NCBI GenBank assembly: GCA_018222965.1
Contig: JAAEZH010000018.1
Coordinates: 1 to 64,000, forward strand
Reading direction: 5' to 3'
Source of the DNA: Bacteroidota bacterium
GTDB lineage: Bacteria; Bacteroidota; Bacteroidia; Chitinophagales; Saprospiraceae
Length of the DNA stretch: 64,000 nt
Shown here piece after piece: positions 17,234 through 26,524 of the stretch. How positions within the stretch are numbered: position 1 is the stretch's first letter; each line of letters opens with the position of its first letter. Position numbers and translations under genes: made by a program. The notes below the pieces were generated by a model. It ran no database searches, had not been told where the DNA came from, and saw nothing but the letters and a program-made list of their open reading frames with translations.

Positions 17234-17983
17234 ATGGATATTCTAATTGTTGAAGACGAGCAAATCGCGGCGAAAAGGCTCGCTAAACTCATACAAGAGG
17301 TAGAGCCAAATGCCCGGATTCTGGACACTTTAGACAGTATTGAATCAACCGTTAACTGGTTTAATAAAGCGGAGGAATCGCCGGATCTTATTTTTCTGGA
17401 TATTCACCTGGCAGACGGCTCCAGTTTTGAAATATTTCAACTGGTGGATGTTGAGTGCCCGGTTATATTTAGTACAGCTTATGATGATTACGCCATTAAA
17501 GCCTTCAAAGTAAATGCCATAGATTACCTCCTGAAACCGGTTAAGAAACCCGAACTGCAGGAAGCTTTCCACCGGATGCACAATATTCGAGGGGCAAAAT
17601 CTTTAAACTACGCAGAACTGGCGCGGGAAATGAACCTGGTTTCGAGGCGCTTCCTGATTCGATTTGGGCAACAGCTAAAAGTGGTTCCCATTGAGGATGT
17701 GGCCTATTTCTTTACCAGCGATAAGATTACTTTTTTGGTCACTTTTGAAGGAAAGCGCTATCCTCTGGATCACTCGCTCGATACCCTGGAGGGCATGGTC
17801 AATCCAAAAGACTTCTTCCGAATAAACAGACAATATATTATCAATTTTAAGGCCATTCAGGATATGTATGCATATTCAAAATCCAGGGTGAAGATCGAGC
17901 TGGATCCATCTCATAATGAGGACCTCATCGTGAGCACCGAAAGATCGCCTCATTTTAAAAAATGGCTAACCGGGGAGCATTAA
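17234..17983 (+). CDS. LytTR-family response regulator
   Basis: This 249-residue protein has a receiver domain (1-115) with acidic pair ED7-8, phospho-acceptor Asp56 in DLIFLDIHLADG, and conserved Thr/Lys in FSTAYDDYAIKAF and YLLKPVKKPEL. A LytTR DNA-binding domain (about 145-248) follows, with VAYFFTSDKITFLVTFEGKR and FFRINRQYIINFKAIQ. It is the partner of the preceding kinase. LytTR proteins bind direct repeats upstream of target promoters; no such site was confidently seen in the 108-bp gap before the next gene. Confidence 0.94.
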   Translation: MDILIVEDEQIAAKRLAKLIQEVEPNARILDTLDSIESTVNWFNKAEESPDLIFLDIHLADGSSFEIFQLVDVECPVIFSTAYDDYAIKAFKVNAIDYLLKPVKKPELQEAFHRMHNIRGAKSLNYAELAREMNLVSRRFLIRFGQQLKVVPIEDVAYFFTSDKITFLVTFEGKRYPLDHSLDTLEGMVNPKDFFRINRQYIINFKAIQDMYAYSKSRVKIELDPSHNEDLIVSTERSPHFKKWLTGEH

Positions 17984-18091
17984 TCCGGCTCAGTACGGAA
18001 TATTTCCGGTTCGGGAATAAAAATACAGCAGGGTCTTCCATTTTGGGCACATTTACCTTTCAGAAAATCTTGATAACCCAATTTGGAAAAG

Positions 18092-21000
18092 ATGTACGCC
18101 AATCCACTGCGCACCTTTCTGGTGCTTCCCTTATTATGGTTGTTTGCTAATACTGCATATACACAAGGCTGTGAAGCAAATTTCACCTTCGAAAGTACGG
18201 GTATTACCATTCAATTTATTGATCTCTCTACCTCTGATGCCGGCGATCCGATCGTAAGCTGGGACTGGGATTTTGACGATGGCAGCGGATCCAGCCAGCA
18301 AAATCCAATTCATACTTTCCCGGAACCGGATAAGTATGACGTGGTCCTCACCATCACCACAGCCAGCGGGTGTACAGCAACTTTTGAGATCCGAATCGAA
18401 ACATGTGCATTTAATGTTACTTACTCAATAGGCAATTGTAATGCCAATGATGAGGTGCCGGTAACCTTCAATATTTCGGATATTTATGATAATGCAGATG
18501 ATATAAATATATCCCTGGATGGGGTTTTGATTCCCGGCAGTCCTTTCCAAATAGATGCAGCCAATCCGGTAAATATTACCGTGGATGTACCAGGTGACGG
18601 ATTAATGCATACACTGACTATCGTCTCTGAAGATATTACGACTTGTTCAGCAACAATAGACTTTACCGTACCGGATTGTGGTTCCAATTGTTTTCTGGGC
18701 AGTATGGCTGTTGCAATAGCCGGGGGCTCCACCCAAACCGTGCAGGTTGGAGACAACTTTTTTAGCCCGGTTAATACGACTATAGTAATTGGGGATGTCG
18801 TAGAGTTTCAATGGATAGGAGATGGACACTCTACTACCTCCGATGCCACTTCCGGACCCGATAGCTGGAACTCCGGAGAAATTGGAACCGGTTCTATTTA
18901 TCCGGTAACCATAACGAATCCGGGAGTGCATCCATATTATTGTATTCCACATGGTGGTCCTGGCGGATCCGGAATGGCCGGAACGATTGTGGCTAATTGT
19001 CCGGCTTCCGGGCAATTCATGCTTAACATTACCTTCAATACCACGATCGCTGATCCGGCAGGATACAATGTGTTGATCGATGGCGTTGTCCAACCAGGAA
19101 GTCCGCACAATTATAACGGTACCGGGCCCCAATCCGTAACGGCAAGTATCAGTGGCGATGGCCAATCACATGTCATTGAAATTCAGGATGTAGCAGTACC
19201 CAGCTGCATTGCAGACAGAACCTTCCTGGCTCCCGATTGCGGGGCCGCACCCGCCTGTAGTCTTTCAGTTACCGCGGTAGAAAATGGTCCCTGTAGTGCT
19301 CAGGATGAAGTGCCTGTTGACCTTACGGTGAATGCCATTAATCCCGGGCCAAATGGCTTTACGGTTTCAGTAGATGGTGTGCCACAGGGATCATATCCTT
19401 ATGATGCCTCCGGTTCTACTATGGTTACTATTCAGGTTCCGGGAGATGGACAGTCCCATACGATAACGGTTACCGATCAGGATGACAGCCAATGTACGGG
19501 CAGTACAACCATTACTACAACCAACTGTACCATACCGTGTAGCATAAGCAATGTTTCGGCGACAGCCGGAGCAGCTGCAACTCATGTCGTCCTGGTAGAA
19601 GATTTTCAATTTACCCCGGCCAACATCACCATCACTGCCGGTGATGTGGTAGAGTGGCAATGGGTAGGGGCAATTGATCACACAGCGACCTCGGATGCTG
19701 CAAGCGGGCCTGACAGCTGGGATAGTGGATTGCTGGGCCAGGGAGCAGTATATACTTCTCCGATATTGAGCACCGGTGTGCATCCGTATTACTGCATCCC
19801 ACACGGCGCACCGGGTGGTGTCGGCATGGCGGGAACGATCACAGTAGAACCGGATTGTACGAACGGGCTAGTCAGTGTATCAGTTAGCTTCAATGCAAGC
19901 GGTGGCGGCTTCAACGGCTACGAAATATTGGTAGACGGCACAAGCGCAGGGACCTTCGCGTACAGCGGAACAGGCACGGAAAATGCCGTAGTATCGGTTC
20001 CGGGCGATGGACAAAGTCACACGATTCTGATACAGGATGTAGACAACCCGGGATGTAGTGCAACCACGACCATCACAACTCCAGACTGTAACGCATCGAC
20101 CTGTCAGTTGACAGTTAGTGCTACAGAAACAGGCGGTTGCGATGCCCAGGATAATGTAAATGTAGAAGTAACAATAAACGATGTAGGGGGCGGAGCCGGC
20201 GGCTTTGAGGTATTTGTAGACGGAGCAAGTCAGGGCACCTTCTCCTACAGCGGCACAGGCACAACAATCATCAACCTGGATGTAACAGGCGACGGACAAA
20301 GCCACACAATCCTGATCCAGGATATAGACGATGCGCAATGTAATGCGACGACTACGGTAACCACCAGCAATTGTGTATTGCCTTGTTCTATAAACGGATT
20401 GAATTTGACCATTTTAGGTGGTGGAAATCCAGTGACTCATGTTGTTGAAGTTGTTGACTTTGATTTTATCCCACAAAATTTGATAGTAAGTACAGGGGAT
20501 ATAGTTCGCTGGGAGTGGACCGGCCAAATTGATCATACGGCAACTTCTGATGCTACCAGTGGACCAGATAGTTGGGACAGTGGATTGCTGGGACAAGGAG
20601 CCATTTATGAGGAAGTGATAGACCAGGATGGCCAACATCCATACTATTGCATTCCGCATGGTACACCCGGTGGCGTTGGCATGGCAGGCAATATTACAGC
20701 AATGCCTCCTTCGCCTTGTGTAGATGGTATGGTTAGCATTCAGTTGAGTTTCTCCCAAACCAATACGGGCAATTCGGGATACAATCTGTATGTAGATGGT
20801 TCCCTCGATAGTGGAAGTCCCTACACCTATGGAGGTTCCGGATCTTCAACTGTTACCATTACTTTGCCGGGTGATGGTCAGCAACATACAATCGAAATAG
20901 GAGATGTAGAGAATGGTAGCTGTTCAGCTACACAAACCATTACATTGCCTGATTGCCAGACTGGAGGTCCTTGTTCCCTTGAAGTAAATGCACTCAATAT

Positions 21001-24000
21001 CGGAGCTTGTGATACAAACAATGAAGTAGCCGTAGATCTGGAAGTCAATGCTTCTAATACAAGTACTGCCTTTAATTTGTATCTGGATGGAAACCTGTAC
21101 CCGGGCAGCCCATTTGATTATGATGCATCCGGAACGACCCTCCTAAGTATCGCAGTATCAGGGACCGGCACCATTAGAGAAGTGGTGGTTGCTGATATAG
21201 ACAGTACGACTTGTACAGACCTGATCACTTTCAGCGTCCCTTCCTGTGGACCACCCTGTGTGGTGGAGAACCTCCAGATAAGTACAGATCAGGCAGCTAC
21301 ACACATTGTTGAAGTCAGAGATTATGATTTCTTCCCGGCAGATATTGACGTGCTGGTAGGAGATACGGTTCGATTTGTATGGACGGGTGTGGTAGATCAT
21401 ACAACCACCTCCGATGCACTCAACGGTCCGGACAGTTGGGATAGCGGACTGTTGGGGCAGGGTGCCGTATACGATGTTGTGATTCAGGAAGCAGGGATGC
21501 ATCCTTATTACTGCATACCTCATGGGGGCCCTGGTGGAATCGGAATGGCTGGAACCATTGAAGCTTTTGATGGCTGTGATCAGGGGAATGCCCTCGTGGT
21601 TGCAGGTTTTGATGTGACCAATGGGTCTCCGCTTGGATACAATGTTTTCCTGGATGGAGAACTCCTGGCCGGACCATTCACTTACGATAATCCGAATGGA
21701 TACAATTCTGTGTTGCTCACTATACCTGGAGATGGACTAAATCACACCCTCACTATCCAGGATCTGGAGGTAACATTCTGTGCGCTTACGACAATTTTTA
21801 CAGCGCCTGAATGCGAAGTCACTTGTGAAGTGCAGGGAATGGAGGCACTGGTTGGAGCCGACATTGTGCACATCGTGGAGGTATTGGATTATGAATTTGC
21901 ACCGATTGATTTGGATGTACGGACCGGAGAAACCATCCGATTTGTCTGGAACGGAATCATTCCGCATACAACTACCTCTGATGCAACCAGTGGTCCGGAT
22001 AGCTGGGATAGCGGATTGCTGGGGCAAGGGGCAGCCTATGAATTAATCCTGGAGAACGCCGGAGATCATCCTTACTATTGCATTCCGCACGGAGGCCCTG
22101 GCGGGATAGGCATGGCTGGAAATATCCATGCAACCGAAGATTGCGCAGATGGTATGGTAGCCGTTCAGATCAATTTCTCCATCACCAGCGGAAGTGCCAC
22201 AGGATACAATGTGTTTGTTGATGGTGTTCAGGTACCCGGCGGCCCTTTTGCCTATGATGATCCTGCCGGCATGAATAGCCAGGTGGTATTTGTCGAAGGT
22301 GACGGAGATTTACATCTAATAACGGTACAGGATACCGAAACGACATTTTGTGCCTCTACCGTTCAGGTTTCAGTGCCAGATTGTTCGGCTAGTTGTGCGA
22401 TCTCCAATGTCGATATACAATTCCCGGAAACGGGCCCTCAGGTGCATGAAGTAGAAGTAGGCGATTTCTTCTTCGAACCCACAATGATCAATATCGCGTT
22501 GGGCGATACCGTTCGCTTTATTTGGACCGGTGCGGTGGATCACACAACTACTTCCGACGCAACGAGCGGTCCGGATGTTTGGGACAGCGGGCTTATTGGC
22601 AATGGAAGCATCTTCGATGTGATCCCGCAAACTACCGGTACACATCCTTATTACTGCACCCCGCACGGTGGCCCCGGAGGCATTGGCATGGCCGGAGTAA
22701 TCGAAGTAAATGAAGGCAGCGATTGTGTAGATGGACAGATCATGGCAACGATTGCCTTTGATATTTCAGAACAGGGAAGCACCGGATTTAATGTATTTAT
22801 TGATGGCCTTGCGGCGAATGGCAATCCGTATCCATATTCAGGCTCCGGAATGGAAAGCCTGGAACTGCCGCTCGACGGCGACGGTCAGCTTCACGAATTA
22901 ATTGTGGCTGATGCCGATGATCCGTTTTGTGCTGATACCATTTCCTATCAAGCCCCCTTGTGTGAAAGCACGAATTGTACACTGGTCGCGGAGGCAGCTG
23001 CTGTCAGCGGTTGCGAGGACAACAACCTCATTGAATACGAATTGACCATTACTTCCTCCAATACCGGAGCCGGTGGTTTTGATGTGACCGTCGATGGCGA
23101 TTTGTTGCCAGGCAGTCCGTTTTCCTACGATATCGATGAAATCACCACCGTTACGGTCTTCCTGACCGGAGATGGCGGAACCCGACTCATTGAGGTGCAG
23201 GATGTAGATAGTTTAAACTGTTCTGTCAGTCTGGAGGTTGAAACCGAAGATTGTGCGCAGCCCTGCAGTATGAACCTCAGTGCCACTCAGATTTCCGGTT
23301 GCGATGCAGATGGATTCCTGACTTATGATATAACCGTCAGTGCCGGCAATTTTGGCGCACAGGGCTTCAGCTTAAATCTGGATGGAACAGCTGTGCCCGG
23401 GTCGCCCTTTGACTATACAGGCGGTATAACTACCATCCCGGTTCAAATACCGGGAGACGGGGGTATGCACGAATTGATCGCTGCAGACATAGACTCTGTA
23501 AGCTGTGTGGCTAATTTGATGATTGAAGTAATCGACTGTTCCGGAGATTGTAGCCTTGATGTACACGATATCAGCATCAATGTCCCTGGGGTTCAGCAAG
23601 TAGATGTGCTGGATTTTGTCTTCGAACCGGAAGTAGTAACAGTTGCCACCGGTGATACCGTTCGCTTTGTTTGGCTGGGTGAGATTCCGCATACCACTAC
23701 CTCAGATGCAAGCTCCGGAGCTGATGTTTGGAACTCGGGACTCCTTGGTCAGGGCTCGATATACGATCTGGTGCTGGAAACAGCAGGCAGCCATCCTTAT
23801 TATTGCGTGCCGCACGGTGCACCGGGAGGTATCGGAATGGCTGGTACAATTATAGCTGAATCTCCCTGCGATGATGGCATGCTGAATGTATTGTTGGAAT
23901 TTACCACTGAAAATGCCGGACCAGATGGCTTTAATGTTTTTCTCGATGGAACCGCTCAAGCTGGTAATCCTTACCCTTATGATGTCAATGGCAATCACAG

Positions 24001-25138
24001 CCTGGTGTTTGAATTGCCGGGCGACGGGCAGGAACATGAGATACTTATTGCCGATGCGCTGGATGCGGATTGTATGCTGGATACCCTTTTGCTAATGCCG
24101 GATTGTGATGATCTGTGTTTTGGGTATGAAGCAGACTTTAGCTACGAAATCGACCACTCCAATTTAAGTATTGACTTGACTGATCTGTCATCCTCCGGCA
24201 CGGATACCTGGGAGTGGACATTTGGGGATGGAGAAACATCCAACCTGCAAAACCCCGTACATACATTCGCGGAAGCGGGAACCTATGAAATATGCCTGAT
24301 TGCTACAGATACTAATTTGGACTGTAGCGATACCCTTTGTATTGACATAGAAGTGGGCGGCTTTTTCTGTGAAGCTTCCTTCACCTTCGAAAGCGATGGC
24401 TTAAGCCTGTTCCTGGGAGACATTTCCAACAGCTCTGAGACGATCACCAATTGGGTTTGGACAGTAGATGGAAGCCTGATTGCCGAAGGAGATCCATCCA
24501 CGAGTTACACCTTCCCGGAGTTGGGCGTCTATGAGGTTTGTCTGACAATCTTTGCCGGAGCCTGTGAGGACGATACCTGTATGACTATCGACCTCAGCGA
24601 TCCATGCCTGCTTTTCGAACCAGCCTTTGAGTATACCGTTGATCATCAGCAACTGGAAGTTGAATTCGAGGATCTGACCAGCGGCAACCCGCATCTGTGG
24701 TTATGGGGCTTTGGCGACGGATTTACCTCCAATGACCAGCATCCCGTGCATCAATACGATGAGCCTGGTGTGTACAATGTGTGCCTGCTGGTGCAGGATA
24801 CCATCAATAACTGCAACAAATCAGCCTGTGCGTTGGTAGAAGTGGGCATGGTAGGAACAACCTCCCAACAGCTTACAAATTTCGACCTGATTCTGCATCC
24901 AAATCCGGGTCCTGTTGGTCTGGAAGGCTGGTTTTTAGAAGGGCTTTCGCCGAATGACTTTGGCGAGCAGCTTGAATACGAGATCTTCGGAGTTGATGGC
25001 AGAACCTATAGCGAAGGCACTATGCCGGGAGAAGATAAAATTTTCCTCCAGGCCTCAGAAAAACTGAGCAGTGGTGTTTATTTCATCCAGATTCGCTCCG
25101 ATGAGCGACTGTATCAGGGTAAAGCAATAATTCAATAA
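18092..25138 (+). CDS. giant T9SS-secreted protein with seven blue-copper (cupredoxin) domains
   Basis: This 2348-residue protein starts with a signal peptide (ending AYT-Q, about 25) and one PKD domain (about 27-110). It then has 13 Ig-like repeats of about 80-90 residues (signature GDGQSHTIxIxD...C...PDC) interleaved with seven plastocyanin/azurin-like domains, then three PKD domains (about 2010-2255) and a T9SS type A sorting domain beginning LILHPNPGPVG. Each cupredoxin copy has a type-1 copper ligand set: His in DHTTTSD-type motifs, then YYC-x2-H-x7-M. The ligand Cys are residues 284, 568, 853, 1141, 1330, 1522 and 1905. Expected role: surface-attached copper protein for electron transfer or copper binding. 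The ATG at 18092 begins the signal peptide; an in-frame TTG lies three codons upstream. The CusB-like gene starts 3 bases after the stop. Confidence 0.9.
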   Translation: MYANPLRTFLVLPLLWLFANTAYTQGCEANFTFESTGITIQFIDLSTSDAGDPIVSWDWDFDDGSGSSQQNPIHTFPEPDKYDVVLTITTASGCTATFEIRIETCAFNVTYSIGNCNANDEVPVTFNISDIYDNADDINISLDGVLIPGSPFQIDAANPVNITVDVPGDGLMHTLTIVSEDITTCSATIDFTVPDCGSNCFLGSMAVAIAGGSTQTVQVGDNFFSPVNTTIVIGDVVEFQWIGDGHSTTSDATSGPDSWNSGEIGTGSIYPVTITNPGVHPYYCIPHGGPGGSGMAGTIVANCPASGQFMLNITFNTTIADPAGYNVLIDGVVQPGSPHNYNGTGPQSVTASISGDGQSHVIEIQDVAVPSCIADRTFLAPDCGAAPACSLSVTAVENGPCSAQDEVPVDLTVNAINPGPNGFTVSVDGVPQGSYPYDASGSTMVTIQVPGDGQSHTITVTDQDDSQCTGSTTITTTNCTIPCSISNVSATAGAAATHVVLVEDFQFTPANITITAGDVVEWQWVGAIDHTATSDAASGPDSWDSGLLGQGAVYTSPILSTGVHPYYCIPHGAPGGVGMAGTITVEPDCTNGLVSVSVSFNASGGGFNGYEILVDGTSAGTFAYSGTGTENAVVSVPGDGQSHTILIQDVDNPGCSATTTITTPDCNASTCQLTVSATETGGCDAQDNVNVEVTINDVGGGAGGFEVFVDGASQGTFSYSGTGTTIINLDVTGDGQSHTILIQDIDDAQCNATTTVTTSNCVLPCSINGLNLTILGGGNPVTHVVEVVDFDFIPQNLIVSTGDIVRWEWTGQIDHTATSDATSGPDSWDSGLLGQGAIYEEVIDQDGQHPYYCIPHGTPGGVGMAGNITAMPPSPCVDGMVSIQLSFSQTNTGNSGYNLYVDGSLDSGSPYTYGGSGSSTVTITLPGDGQQHTIEIGDVENGSCSATQTITLPDCQTGGPCSLEVNALNIGACDTNNEVAVDLEVNASNTSTAFNLYLDGNLYPGSPFDYDASGTTLLSIAVSGTGTIREVVVADIDSTTCTDLITFSVPSCGPPCVVENLQISTDQAATHIVEVRDYDFFPADIDVLVGDTVRFVWTGVVDHTTTSDALNGPDSWDSGLLGQGAVYDVVIQEAGMHPYYCIPHGGPGGIGMAGTIEAFDGCDQGNALVVAGFDVTNGSPLGYNVFLDGELLAGPFTYDNPNGYNSVLLTIPGDGLNHTLTIQDLEVTFCALTTIFTAPECEVTCEVQGMEALVGADIVHIVEVLDYEFAPIDLDVRTGETIRFVWNGIIPHTTTSDATSGPDSWDSGLLGQGAAYELILENAGDHPYYCIPHGGPGGIGMAGNIHATEDCADGMVAVQINFSITSGSATGYNVFVDGVQVPGGPFAYDDPAGMNSQVVFVEGDGDLHLITVQDTETTFCASTVQVSVPDCSASCAISNVDIQFPETGPQVHEVEVGDFFFEPTMINIALGDTVRFIWTGAVDHTTTSDATSGPDVWDSGLIGNGSIFDVIPQTTGTHPYYCTPHGGPGGIGMAGVIEVNEGSDCVDGQIMATIAFDISEQGSTGFNVFIDGLAANGNPYPYSGSGMESLELPLDGDGQLHELIVADADDPFCADTISYQAPLCESTNCTLVAEAAAVSGCEDNNLIEYELTITSSNTGAGGFDVTVDGDLLPGSPFSYDIDEITTVTVFLTGDGGTRLIEVQDVDSLNCSVSLEVETEDCAQPCSMNLSATQISGCDADGFLTYDITVSAGNFGAQGFSLNLDGTAVPGSPFDYTGGITTIPVQIPGDGGMHELIAADIDSVSCVANLMIEVIDCSGDCSLDVHDISINVPGVQQVDVLDFVFEPEVVTVATGDTVRFVWLGEIPHTTTSDASSGADVWNSGLLGQGSIYDLVLETAGSHPYYCVPHGAPGGIGMAGTIIAESPCDDGMLNVLLEFTTENAGPDGFNVFLDGTAQAGNPYPYDVNGNHSLVFELPGDGQEHEILIADALDADCMLDTLLLMPDCDDLCFGYEADFSYEIDHSNLSIDLTDLSSSGTDTWEWTFGDGETSNLQNPVHTFAEAGTYEICLIATDTNLDCSDTLCIDIEVGGFFCEASFTFESDGLSLFLGDISNSSETITNWVWTVDGSLIAEGDPSTSYTFPELGVYEVCLTIFAGACEDDTCMTIDLSDPCLLFEPAFEYTVDHQQLEVEFEDLTSGNPHLWLWGFGDGFTSNDQHPVHQYDEPGVYNVCLLVQDTINNCNKSACALVEVGMVGTTSQQLTNFDLILHPNPGPVGLEGWFLEGLSPNDFGEQLEYEIFGVDGRTYSEGTMPGEDKIFLQASEKLSSGVYFIQIRSDERLYQGKAIIQ
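24942..24954 (+). repeat. iterated 13-mer GGCTTTCGCCGAA (copy 6)
   Basis: Exact copy in the T9SS-domain coding part of the giant gene (LSPN). Confidence 0.8.
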
Positions 25139-25140
25139 TT

Positions 25141-26424
25141 ATGCAAACAAAGTATATAGCCATATTAGTGACGGGAGTTGTGCTTGGGTTGTTGGGTCAA
25201 AAAATCATGGAAAGAAGTTTTGATGCAAAAGATCCAAATTCCGGGCCGGCTACCTGTCTGAACGGAGAAACAGAATCGGTATATGCCTGCAGCATGCACC
25301 CGCAAACATCCCACAGCCAACCGGGTAATTGTCTGGTTTGTGGCATGAAGCTCGTGGACAAACAAGTGAGTTCATTTTTTAATCCGGACCTGCTTCCCTT
25401 GCAAGCGGGAGAGGTGGAGCAAATGAATGTGCGAACCATGCTGGTAGGAGAGAAGCCGGAAAAAGGAGGCAACAGCCTCCGCCTTCGCGGTAAGCTGGAA
25501 CCGGATCAAAGCCGCCTGTATCAGCAGGTGTGTCATTTGCCCGGACGTATTGAAAAACTTTATGTAACCGAAGAAGGAAGCCGGGTGCGGAAAGGACAGG
25601 CAATCGCATCAATTTACAGCAAAGAACTGGTTGCCGCTCTGGAAACTTACCATTTCAATAAGCGGGCGGAGAGTCTTGCTCGATCTGCACTCAATAATCT
25701 AAAGGCCTGGAAAGTGCCTGCTTCTTTTTACACAAAAGTAGATATGACCGGAGATTACCACATACCGGCCGATGTATATTCCGACTTTGACGGAATTGTC
25801 TGGAAAAAGCGAGTTGTGGAAGGTTCTTATGCCATGAATACACATATGGGCCATCCCACCGTTTTATACGATGTGGCAGATCTCTCTGTTGTTTGGGCGG
25901 TTTTGGAAGTCTTTGAGTCGGAGCTTCGTTATGTAAAAGAAGGAATGACCATTGATCTGGAAGTGCCTGCCTATCCGGGCGAAACCTTTAGCGGGAAAAT
26001 CATTCATATTGGAGATGAGGTAGATCCGGTTACCCGTACCATTCCGGTAAGGGTCAGCGTGGCAAATAAGGAGTGGCGATTAAAGCCCGGGATGTTGGTT
26101 GAGGCCGAACCCACCACTTCTGTTGCTGCTCCAAAAAGCATCGTGATTCCAAAATCTGCTATTCTGTGGACCGGCGAGCGGTCGGTAGTTTATGTTCGAA
26201 AACCAGCGTACGATCGTCCGGTATTTGCCTTCACGGAAGTGAAAACTGGAATGGACATGGGAGAAAACATTGTTATCGTATCCGGTATTAAAGCCGGCGA
26301 TGAGGTCGTTGTACAAGGGGCTTTTATGCTTGATGCCAGTGCGCAATTGCAAGGCAGAAAGAGTATGATTCAGACCCTGGATAGCAAAAAATCGGAGGAA
26401 GACCACATGGTCGCGAATCAATAA
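25141..26424 (+). CDS. CusB/HlyD-type periplasmic adaptor with heavy-metal-binding module
   Basis: This 427-residue protein has an N-terminal membrane anchor (7-20). A heavy-metal-binding domain follows (about 48-72, Y-x-C50-S-M52-H53-P ... C64-x2-C67-x-M69), then the membrane-fusion-protein fold: barrel-sandwich hybrid halves (HLPGRIEKLYVTEEGSRVRK; YSDFDGIVWKKRVVEGSY), a short alpha hairpin, a beta-barrel (GMTIDLEVPAYPGETFSG) and a membrane-proximal domain. Such proteins link an inner-membrane RND pump (CusA) to an outer-membrane channel (CusC) for Cu(I)/Ag(I) export. No pump or channel gene is in the window. It begins 2 bp after the giant cupredoxin gene, suggesting co-transcription and a copper role. 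Confidence 0.9.
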   Translation: MQTKYIAILVTGVVLGLLGQKIMERSFDAKDPNSGPATCLNGETESVYACSMHPQTSHSQPGNCLVCGMKLVDKQVSSFFNPDLLPLQAGEVEQMNVRTMLVGEKPEKGGNSLRLRGKLEPDQSRLYQQVCHLPGRIEKLYVTEEGSRVRKGQAIASIYSKELVAALETYHFNKRAESLARSALNNLKAWKVPASFYTKVDMTGDYHIPADVYSDFDGIVWKKRVVEGSYAMNTHMGHPTVLYDVADLSVVWAVLEVFESELRYVKEGMTIDLEVPAYPGETFSGKIIHIGDEVDPVTRTIPVRVSVANKEWRLKPGMLVEAEPTTSVAAPKSIVIPKSAILWTGERSVVYVRKPAYDRPVFAFTEVKTGMDMGENIVIVSGIKAGDEVVVQGAFMLDASAQLQGRKSMIQTLDSKKSEEDHMVANQ

Positions 26425-26524
26425 TCCGGGTTCAGATGGGCTTTATTCCGGTTCGTCAAACATTACTTTTATACGACCTGGAATGCCCGTACATTTATAT
26501 TGAAATAAAAATGAATAAGCCTCA

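Noticed and set aside
18484-24694. Several long antisense frames inside the giant cupredoxin gene
   Set aside because: They arise from the repetitive coding strand, mirror each other between repeats and have no start signals or known domains.
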